11,726 bases of DNA, from contig CALHHQ010000217.1 of NCBI GenBank assembly GCA_938030645.1, positions 1 through 11,726 of the forward strand, in the 5' to 3' direction. Within the stretch, counting starts at the first letter, position 1; each line of letters opens with the position of its first letter. Source of the DNA: an uncultured Rhizobiaceae group bacterium (GTDB lineage Bacteria > Pseudomonadota > Alphaproteobacteria > Rhizobiales > Rhizobiaceae). Under the pieces are notes generated by a model. It did not search any database. It saw only the letters and a program-made list of their open reading frames with translations, and had not been told where the DNA came from. Below, piece by piece: positions 6,031 to 11,726 of this stretch. The translations under genes were made by a program, and so were the position numbers.

Positions 6031-8058
6031 ATGGACGTATTTCTGGAAGCCTTTCCCGCGCTCGCTTCAGCATTTTCGCAAATCCTTCAACCCAAAGTTC
6101 TTGTCTATCTGGTGATGGGCGTATGCATGGGACTTTGCATCGGTGTGTTCCCGGGGTTGGGGGGCATTGCAGGGCTCTCTCTTCTTTTGCCATTCATGTT
6201 CGGTATGGATCCAATTCTTGGCCTTGCATTGATGATCGGCATGGTCGCGGTTGTGCCGACTTCTGATACATTTGCGTCCGTCTTGATGGGCATACCCGGC
6301 TCGTCAGCATCTCAAGCAACCGTGCTTGACGGATTTCCCATGGCCAAAAAGGGCATGGCCGCACGAGCCTTATCCGCCGCCTTTGCCTCTTCGCTATTTG
6401 GAGGACTGATCGGCGCTGCATTCCTCACACTGTTTATCTTGGTAGCCCGCCCGGTGGTACTGCTTTTTAAGTCACCTGAACTCCTAATGGTCTCCATTTT
6501 CGGCCTCTCCATGGTTGGCATTTTGGCCGGTCGTGTTGCTATCAAAGGTATTGTAGCTGCTGGGCTTGGCCTATTGGTGGGAACCATCGGCGAAGGACCC
6601 TTCAATGGCGAGTTGCGCATGGCGAGTTATGATTTTCCGTATCTGACGGATGGTTTGAAACTCGTGATCGTCGGCCTTGGTATTTTTGCAATCCCCGAAA
6701 TCATTGCCCTCCTCAGGCAAGACAAAGCGATCTCAGAACGGTCAAGCCTTGGTAGTGGCTGGCTCGACGGTGTGAAAGATTGGTGGGCCAACAAGTGGCT
6801 ATCAATGCGCTGCTCTTTGATCGGTGTAACCGTCGGTATTATCCCCGGTCTTGGCGGTTCCGTTGTCGATTGGATCGCCTATGGTCACACTGTTCAGACG
6901 TCCAAAGACAAAGACGGATTCGGGAGCGGTGATGTACGCGGTATCATTGGACCTGAAAGTTCAAACAATGCCAAAGAAGGTGGAGGACTGGTCCCAACCT
7001 TATTGTTTGGCATTCCCGGCTCCGGGTCGATGGCAGTTTTTATTGGCGCGCTAACCCTGCTTGGCACTGGCATTGACGTTGGCCCCTCGCTGCTGGAAAA
7101 CAATCTCGATTTCACCTACTCGATTGTATGGCTATTGGCTCTGGCCAACGTGGTCGGCACCATTCTTTGCATTGGTCTGTCCGGCACGATTGCACGGCTG
7201 ACCAACATTCGCTTTGCACTACTGGCGCCATTTATTTTTATGATCATTTCCTTCGCGGCATTTCAATCAGGGCAAAATCTGATGGACTTGGTTGCGTTGT
7301 TTGCGATCGGATTTTTAGGAATCATGATGCGTCGGTTTGATTGGTCACGTCCAGCTTTTCTGATCGGCTTTGTGCTTTCAACACCGGTTGAAAACTATTC
7401 AAATAATGCCAACCAGATTGCAGGCATTCGCTTTCGCGAAAGTTTCGAAACCGGCTTGGGATACGTTCTTTCGCCTATCGTCATTATCCTGCTCATCATC
7501 ACTTTGCTGTCTGTTATTGTCGGCCTTCGGCAGGCCAAGAACATATTGGCTGAAGGCGATGTGCCTTCGGGTGGCAAGCGGGCACCTATGATTTTCTTGC
7601 TAACAGTGATCGGGTTTATCAGCTTTGCACTTTTCAATACCGCCACTATTCCCGATTACGCAGCCGTTGACCGGGTCTTTCCAGTGTTTGTCGCGACCAT
7701 CTCGCTTATTGGTGCTTTAATATTGCTGGTGCAAATGACGTTGGCGCCAGAGTCTCACGTGCTGTTTGCCGACCGTGAGAACGCAGCTGAAAGTGCCGAG
7801 AATGTATTCTCACTGTGGCCAACTCTTGCATGGTTTGCATTCCTGTTGATTGCAACATCTTTGGTTGGTTTTATTCTGGCCCTTGCCATATTTTTGGTCA
7901 GCTTCTTGCGTATGCGCGCCGGGCTCGCATGGTTACACGTCACACTCTATTCAGCCGCTGGCATAGTCTTTATGTGTCTGATGGCTTGGACGCTTAACCG
8001 GGATTTCCCACCCGGTCTGCTGCAAGCCTATGTCGATCTACCTTGGCCGCTGAAATAA
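6031..8058 (+). CDS. tctA: fused TctA-TctB permease of a tripartite tricarboxylate transporter
   Basis: The inner-membrane permease of a TTT system, driving carboxylate uptake by secondary transport. It has 675 residues, against about 500 for a separate TctA. Residues 1 to about 505 are TctA: the two-fold family repeat shows as GVFPGLGG (about 39-46) and GIIPGLGG (269-276), each followed later by a GIPGS motif, with many membrane segments. From about residue 520 to 665 a second hydrophobic unit of four or five helices (FLLTVIGFISFALF to the AGIVFMCLMAWTL helix) matches TctB (DUF1468) in size and layout. The A-then-B order is the reverse of the classical tctC-tctB-tctA order. There is no stop or frameshift at the junction. 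A GAAAGAAG ribosome site precedes ATG 6031. Only 11 bases separate it from the isomerase gene. Confidence 0.92.
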   Translation: MDVFLEAFPALASAFSQILQPKVLVYLVMGVCMGLCIGVFPGLGGIAGLSLLLPFMFGMDPILGLALMIGMVAVVPTSDTFASVLMGIPGSSASQATVLDGFPMAKKGMAARALSAAFASSLFGGLIGAAFLTLFILVARPVVLLFKSPELLMVSIFGLSMVGILAGRVAIKGIVAAGLGLLVGTIGEGPFNGELRMASYDFPYLTDGLKLVIVGLGIFAIPEIIALLRQDKAISERSSLGSGWLDGVKDWWANKWLSMRCSLIGVTVGIIPGLGGSVVDWIAYGHTVQTSKDKDGFGSGDVRGIIGPESSNNAKEGGGLVPTLLFGIPGSGSMAVFIGALTLLGTGIDVGPSLLENNLDFTYSIVWLLALANVVGTILCIGLSGTIARLTNIRFALLAPFIFMIISFAAFQSGQNLMDLVALFAIGFLGIMMRRFDWSRPAFLIGFVLSTPVENYSNNANQIAGIRFRESFETGLGYVLSPIVIILLIITLLSVIVGLRQAKNILAEGDVPSGGKRAPMIFLLTVIGFISFALFNTATIPDYAAVDRVFPVFVATISLIGALILLVQMTLAPESHVLFADRENAAESAENVFSLWPTLAWFAFLLIATSLVGFILALAIFLVSFLRMRAGLAWLHVTLYSAAGIVFMCLMAWTLNRDFPPGLLQAYVDLPWPLK

Positions 8059-8069
8059 AGAGACTTCCC

Positions 8070-9146
8070 ATGACGCAACAGAACATCCCCTGCATCATGA
8101 TGCGCGGTGGCACCTCAAAAGGTCCGTATTTCAACGCTGCCGATCTTCCTTCTGATCGGGACGAACTCGCGCAAGTGCTTATTAAAGCAATTGGGGCAGG
8201 ACATCCTCTCAACATTGATGGGGTTGGAGCAGGTAACGCGGTGACAACCAAAGTGGCAATGCTCTCACCTTCCGAACACGAGTGGGCAGATGTGGACTAT
8301 TTCTTCGCCCAAGTCGCCGTGGAGAAAGAACTTGTGGACTTCTCGCCAACCTGCGGAAACATATTGTCCGGTGTCGGGTCCGCCGCGCTGGAAATGGGTA
8401 TTCACCCTTTTGATGGCGATGAGACAATTGTGAAAATTCGCAGCGTTAATACGGGCGCACTTGTCGAAGCCGTGGTTCAAACACCCAATCGCACCGTTTC
8501 CTATGATGGTGACGCAAGCATAAATGGCGTGCCGGGAACCGCTGCGCCGGTGATTTTGAATTTCATGAATGTCATCGGTTCCAAGACGGGCGCACTTTTC
8601 CCTACGGGTGAGGCTAAGCAGATCGTGGACGGTATTGAGGTCACCTGCATTGACGTGGCCATGCCTATGGTGATTGCCCGCGCAAGCGATTTTGGAATTA
8701 CAGGTTACGAAAGCCGAGAAGATCTAGACGAAAACAAGGCGTTATTTGAAAAAATTGAAGCGGTGCGTCTGAAAGCCGGCGCCCTGATGGGGCTGGGCGA
8801 CGTGTCGAAATCGGTGGTTCCAAAATTCGGTCTGTTGGCGTCAGCCCAAAATGGGGGATCAATCGCAGCCCGCTACTTCATGCCTTGGACCGCACATCCT
8901 TCCTACGCTGTCACAGGTTCCATCTGCACTGGGTCCTGTCTGTTGGCTCCGGGAACAGTTGCAGAAGGGTTGGCGAATTTAACAGACAAGAGGCCCGCGC
9001 CAATTCAGATCGAGCATCCCAGCGGTGCTATTGATGTGGTGTTTGATTACTCTGTCGAAAACGGGAATTTCGATTTGAAAACGGCAGGCCTTTTACGCAC
9101 GGCACGAAAACTATTTTCTGGGAACGTTCACGTCCCGATCGTTTAG
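8070..9146 (+). CDS. galD: PrpF/GalD-family C=C isomerase (4-oxalomesaconate tautomerase-like)
   Basis: A cytoplasmic isomerase of the PrpF family (diaminopimelate-epimerase fold), which shifts or isomerises a double bond in unsaturated tricarboxylates. It has 358 residues, close to the GalD/YbhH subgroup and shorter than PrpF (about 390). It carries the subgroup opening IPCIMMRGGTSKG (residues 6-18). Lys61 (VTTKVAML) and Cys95 (TCGNILSGVG) are 34 residues apart, the same spacing as the proposed catalytic Lys73/Cys107 of Shewanella PrpF. Cys286 and Cys290 lie in the later GSICTGSCLL segment. ATG 8070 is preferred over the in-frame start at 8043, inside the permease gene, because AAAGAGA precedes it by 7 bases. 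Its last 119 bases overlap an antisense gene. Methylaconitate or aconitate isomerisation are alternatives to 4-oxalomesaconate. Confidence 0.88.
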   Translation: MTQQNIPCIMMRGGTSKGPYFNAADLPSDRDELAQVLIKAIGAGHPLNIDGVGAGNAVTTKVAMLSPSEHEWADVDYFFAQVAVEKELVDFSPTCGNILSGVGSAALEMGIHPFDGDETIVKIRSVNTGALVEAVVQTPNRTVSYDGDASINGVPGTAAPVILNFMNVIGSKTGALFPTGEAKQIVDGIEVTCIDVAMPMVIARASDFGITGYESREDLDENKALFEKIEAVRLKAGALMGLGDVSKSVVPKFGLLASAQNGGSIAARYFMPWTAHPSYAVTGSICTGSCLLAPGTVAEGLANLTDKRPAPIQIEHPSGAIDVVFDYSVENGNFDLKTAGLLRTARKLFSGNVHVPIV

Positions 9147-9378
9147 ATGATATCTTTCTTTCGGTGCGCCTTAGAAAATCACGCCCCTTGTCGGTGATAA
9201 GCTCAATTGGCCGATCGTCTGCGTCAATCTTTCTTTTTAAGAAACCATGATCAACTGCCTCTTCCCAGATAGACAATCTGGGAAACGACGTGCGCCACGC
9301 TTCCATGACTTCTGCATAGGGTCGCGGTTGTTTCGAAACCCAACCTACTAAATCTGCGATGAGGGATTGATTTTCCAT
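9028..9378 (-). CDS. conserved small protein of unknown function (winged-helix-like)
   Basis: A 116-residue cytoplasmic protein. The first 70 residues (SLIADLVGWV, then QPRPYAEVMEAWRTS, PRLSIWEEAVDHGF, and ITDKGRDFL) match a small alphaproteobacterial family I recognise only as hypothetical. The pattern of short helices followed by a hydrophobic strand pair suggests a winged helix, but no function is known to me. GGAGA lies 6 bases before ATG 9378. Residues from about 72 on are Lys/Arg/Ser/Gln-rich, unlike the compact family, and are encoded antisense to the 3' end of the isomerase gene (119-base convergent overlap). A read-through past an ancestral stop near 9150-9165 would explain this tail. 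There is no terminator between the convergent genes. Confidence 0.75.
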   Translation of the reverse strand: MENQSLIADLVGWVSKQPRPYAEVMEAWRTSFPRLSIWEEAVDHGFLKRKIDADDRPIELITDKGRDFLRRTERKISSKRSGRERSQKIVFVPCVKGLPFSNRNSRFRQSNQTPHQ

Positions 9379-9632
9379 ATAGGATCTCCCGTGATCTATC
9401 GTGTGGCCAACCAGAAAAAATTAAACGCGCCTAGTACTGTGAGAACGTCAACGAGGCCGGAGTGATTTTCATTCGTTATTCGCCGAAGCACCGTACGCCC
9501 AATCCAGTTGCCTGGTATTGTCATCGCACCACACAATACCGGCCTTATGTATCAAACGCACCAAGATTGCGGGTGATATTATGAACCCACATTACAAGAA
9601 TCTCAAAAGCCTACGAAATCTGATTTGTTGTC
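9379..9632. other. gene-free stretch with one inverted repeat
   Basis: I see no credible gene here. The only clear structure is an 8-bp inverted repeat, GGTATTGT (9514-9521) and ACAATACC (9533-9540), with an 11-base loop and no T-run, so it is not a standard terminator. On the minus strand TTGACG (9451-9446) and TTTAAT (9425-9420) resemble promoter boxes for the small conserved gene, but a 20-base spacer is too long to trust. Confidence 0.4.
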
Positions 9633-9635
9633 GTG

Positions 9636-9923
9636 ATGTTATTCGATTATATCAAACTGCTATTCGCGATCACATTTTGTCCCACGGTTCGTTGCGTGGA
9701 CGGATTACAATTATTGATAACATCTGCACTTCCTGCATCATATCAAGTAACAGGTGTTCCTATACCTGAAACTGCAAATACGGCTTGGTTGTCATATGTG
9801 GCTTATTCGATTGGCACATTGATATCTTTTAGATTTATTTTGTTTTCGCCATATTTTCTGTGGCGAGATGCAAACGTAAAACTTCAAGAGCCTAAACGGT
9901 TGCGTCGTGAAAAAGAGCTCTAG
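9636..9923 (+). CDS. possible small membrane protein, or a gene remnant
   Basis: From ATG 9636 this gives 95 residues with a hydrophobic first third (LLFAITF), a clear membrane helix around WLSYVAYSIGTLISFRFILF, and a basic tail (KRLRREKEL), which would face the cytoplasm. It resembles no family I can name. No Shine-Dalgarno sequence precedes ATG 9636 or GTG 9633, and a stop closes the frame just upstream. It may be real with an atypical start, or the 3' part of a decayed gene. A second frame (9518-9769) overlaps its first half and looks less protein-like. Confidence 0.35.
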   Translation: MLFDYIKLLFAITFCPTVRCVDGLQLLITSALPASYQVTGVPIPETANTAWLSYVAYSIGTLISFRFILFSPYFLWRDANVKLQEPKRLRREKEL

Positions 9924-9980
9924 CAGTTGCCCAACAATATATTATGAACCAACAAGCGGTGGATTGCCTGTCTCAAACAG

Positions 9981-10523
9981 CTATACCCTCGCTTTCTTTC
10001 CAAGTTTCTTTAATTTCTTTGGTTTTTTGGAGTGTGCAAACCTTCTGTTCACACTCGCTATTTGTCCTTCTACAGATGAACCACCAGTTGTATCCAAGAT
10101 GTACCAACGTTTGCTGGATTCCATAATATAGAAACTTCCGTCCGCTGTGACTGTAATTCTTGCTTGGGGTCTAAACTTACTCGCTAGATCGTTAAAGACC
10201 TTCAGGCCCGTGAAAAGGTCGTCAAGCCCATCGCTACGCCGCAACATGCCTTCTTCAGTGCGCCGACCAAACAAGCTATTAGTAGTCACACGAAAGCGGT
10301 CATGGAAAAAATCGATTTCATGAATGTAGTGGCGATAATAATATTCTATAGCGATGAAAAATACGGCTCCAATACCGACGAACGAGTAACCGACTTCTAA
10401 TCTATCGTGTTCTGCGCCGATGACCCCGAGGATGGTGAGTATGCCAATGAGCATGATCACAACGCCCATCAGATATAGAGCGAATTTCCCGATTGGCGAT
10501 CGCTTGTTGATGTAAGTTTTCAT
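9981..10523 (-). CDS. unknown two-TM membrane protein with a cytoplasmic domain
   Basis: From ATG 10523 it has 180 residues. Two membrane helices lie near the N-terminus (FALYLMGVVIMLIGILTIL, then VGYSFVGIGAVFFIAIEYYY), followed by a soluble part of about 110 residues with alternating hydrophobic strands (FRVTTNSLFGR, ARITVTADGSFYIMES, RWYILDTTGG) and a very basic end (KKPKKLKKLGKK). The helix-helix-beta layout recalls bacterial PH-like membrane proteins, but this is only a shape comparison. The frame continues upstream to 10682, but those residues look non-coding. The GGGA before ATG 10523 sits only 2 bases away, so the start is uncertain. I do not recognise the family. Confidence 0.6.
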   Translation of the reverse strand: MKTYINKRSPIGKFALYLMGVVIMLIGILTILGVIGAEHDRLEVGYSFVGIGAVFFIAIEYYYRHYIHEIDFFHDRFRVTTNSLFGRRTEEGMLRRSDGLDDLFTGLKVFNDLASKFRPQARITVTADGSFYIMESSKRWYILDTTGGSSVEGQIASVNRRFAHSKKPKKLKKLGKKARV

Positions 10524-10714
10524 TTCCCAGTTTCGCTGCTTCCGTACGCCAGTCGCAACAACTTCCATGTTTGAGTTGGAAACAGAATATTGTAATTTGG
10601 GAAACGGGTTTGTGCAGTTTGGCACACGGTGAACAGATTTTACCAAGCCTCTTGCATTTCTAGCTGTGTAATTTTTCTTCAACAGGCCGCGAAATCCTTT
10701 GGCTTCCTACAATT

Positions 10715-11362
10715 TCAATCACCCCAAAAATCTGCAAATTCAGCTGCCCGTTTGCAACTCCATTCCATGGACTTTTTCTCGTACTTGTCTTCAATGTTGT
10801 AAAATCCATCAACGTTTGCACAAAGATCACGACCCCGAAAAACGATTTGCTTCCCGTAGTGATTGTCAGGAGAATAGTGGTTCACAAATTTTGCTAAATG
10901 CTCTCCGAGTTTGCCGTTTGGACCGTATTCCGCGTAAACGGCACGGCACAACTCTGCGCCATAAAGTTCATAATCTGCGTCCAAACTAATCAGCAATTTT
11001 TCTTGAATTTGATATTGCGGACTTGTTGGGTCTTCTAGACGCCCATTCCAAATCACGATATCATTCGGCATTCGCCATAGCATTTGAACATAAGGTGCTG
11101 CTTTCCAGTCAAGGTCATGGCATACACCTGAATATCTTTCCAACACAACGAACGGCGTGTTGAAATCTAATTTCATGGCGTCAAAACTCGGTTGTTTGTT
11201 TGTTAGATCTCGTGCGTCGGTATTGATTGGCAGCGGGAACGCTTTGACCGCATTGTTGAGAGCTACCAAAGTAGGTGCAGTCGAAACGTTGTTTGCAAAT
11301 GTGGGTGCAAGTGCGCCAAATGATGCTATTGCCGCCACCAAAAATTTTACGCTATTTCTCAT
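10715..11362 (-). CDS. unknown secreted protein with four cysteines
   Basis: From ATG 11362 it has 215 residues. GAGGA (11375-11371) precedes this ATG by 8 bases, which selects it over longer in-frame starts at 11377 and 11398. MRNSVKFLVAAIASFGAL and then APTFA form a clear Sec signal peptide, with cleavage expected after TFA, so the product is periplasmic or exported. The mature part has four cysteines (GVCHDL, ELCRAV, DLCANV, WSCKRA), enough for two disulfides, and several tryptophans. I do not recognise the family and see no catalytic motif. The next minus-strand gene starts about 190 bases downstream. No terminator is visible between them. Confidence 0.7.
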   Translation of the reverse strand: MRNSVKFLVAAIASFGALAPTFANNVSTAPTLVALNNAVKAFPLPINTDARDLTNKQPSFDAMKLDFNTPFVVLERYSGVCHDLDWKAAPYVQMLWRMPNDIVIWNGRLEDPTSPQYQIQEKLLISLDADYELYGAELCRAVYAEYGPNGKLGEHLAKFVNHYSPDNHYGKQIVFRGRDLCANVDGFYNIEDKYEKKSMEWSCKRAAEFADFWGD

Positions 11363-11385
11363 GACGATAATCCTCATCAGCAACA

Positions 11386-11407
11386 GCTCGGGCACCACGG
11401 CCCGAGC
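11386..11407. repeat. GC-rich 8-bp inverted repeat in the leader of the secreted-protein gene
   Basis: GCTCGGGC (11386-11393) and GCCCGAGC (11400-11407) flank a 6-base loop. On the minus strand the hairpin would end 10 bases before the GAGGA ribosome site. Neither strand has a following T-run, so it does not look like a terminator. It could be a 5' untranslated stability element or an operator. Confidence 0.5.
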
Positions 11408-11726
11408 ATCAGGTTTGGACTAACTGCGTAGGTTTCAAAACAGGAAATAATCACGGCCAGACCCAATATTCTCTCATGAAGTTGAACCGGAATCTTGCTC
11501 AGTTCTTGAAGAGCAAAATTGCATGTTGGGAAATCACTGAATGTGCACGAATGCACATTCTGATCAGAGATGCTTCACGTAAGTTCATCTAATGAAATGA
11601 ACGCCAATCTATTCATCAACGCACTGCAAACTTGGATTAGCTCGTCCACTTGAAGCGAATGAAAAACAAATTTTAGCGTTGCAGATCGAGGGACAGAAGG
11701 AGAGGCGGCTGTTGCTTAAATCAAAA
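11408..11726. other. gene-poor end of the window
   Basis: About 320 bases with no convincing gene. It contains a perfect inverted repeat (listed separately), a 38-codon frame at 11476-11592 without a ribosome site, and near the edge AAGGAG (11697-11702) 9 bases before TTG 11712. The last could begin a + strand gene that leaves the window, but too little is present to say. Confidence 0.5.
11539..11560. repeat. perfect 9-bp inverted repeat, candidate operator
   Basis: GAATGTGCA (11539-11547) and TGCACATTC (11552-11560) are exact complements separated by CGAA. The 22-bp dyad suits a dimeric regulator. It lies about 175 bases upstream of the secreted-protein start on the minus strand. No T-run follows on either side, so a terminator is unlikely. 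Confidence 0.55.

Noticed and set aside
9514..9540. GGTATTGT/ACAATACC inverted repeat as a terminator or mobile-element end
   Set aside because: There is no T-run, no adjoining transposase and no flanking target duplication.
9518..9769. 83-residue + strand frame
   Set aside because: Its composition looks non-coding and it overlaps a more membrane-protein-like frame; there is no clear family or ribosome site at its first codon.
10524..10682. N-terminal extension of the two-TM protein
   Set aside because: The residues are low-complexity and polar with no start site signal; the protein-like part begins at ATG 10523.
11476..11592. 38-codon + strand frame starting MKLNRN and ending KFI
   Set aside because: It has no ribosome binding site, is shorter than a convincing gene, and contains the perfect inverted repeat, which better explains that sequence.
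11601..11726. Frame open to the window edge with AAGGAG before TTG 11712
   Set aside because: At most five codons of a gene would be inside the window; there is no protein evidence.

Overview
The window reads as alphaproteobacterial DNA of moderate GC content. The tripartite tricarboxylate transporter (TTT) genes, the TctD/TctE-type two-component system, and a small PRPYAEVMEAWRTS-type protein I associate with Rhizobiales and relatives all point that way. I cannot name a species from the sequence alone.

Bases 202-9146 form one coherent metabolic locus in three blocks. Block 1 (202-2710, + strand) is a D-2-hydroxyacid dehydrogenase whose end overlaps a TcuA-like FAD tricarballylate dehydrogenase. 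Block 2 (2707-4724, - strand) is an OmpR-family response regulator followed by a TctE-like sensor kinase, joined by an ATGA stop/start overlap. It converges on block 1, and the two stop codons share one CTAG. Block 3 (4865-9146, + strand) is divergent from the regulator. It holds a TctC-type periplasmic receptor, a strong intrinsic terminator, a permease in which the TctA and TctB subunits are fused into one 675-residue protein, and a PrpF/GalD-family C=C bond isomerase (4-oxalomesaconate tautomerase-like).

My reading of how these work together is an inference. The sensor detects a di- or tricarboxylate in the periplasm and the regulator controls the divergent transporter operon. The receptor and fused permease import the acid. 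TcuA introduces a double bond, the GalD/PrpF protein moves a double bond, and the D-2-hydroxyacid dehydrogenase interconverts a 2-hydroxy and a 2-oxo acid. The exact substrate cannot be read from the sequence.

The regulator/receptor intergenic region (4725-4864) is the most information-rich non-coding stretch. It has an 11-bp-period tandem repeat typical in form of an OmpR-family operator. It also has a three-segment leader (TGGGAGG, CCTCCCA, TGGGAGG) that can fold two mutually exclusive ways, one of which buries the tctC ribosome binding site.

Bases 9147-11726 look like an AT-richer accessory flank. They carry a conserved small protein (- strand) whose tail overlaps the isomerase gene antisense, a doubtful small membrane protein (+), an unknown two-TM protein (-), an unknown secreted four-cysteine protein (-), and a gene-poor end with a perfect 9-bp inverted repeat. 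I see no tRNA, rRNA, CRISPR array or recognisable insertion sequence.
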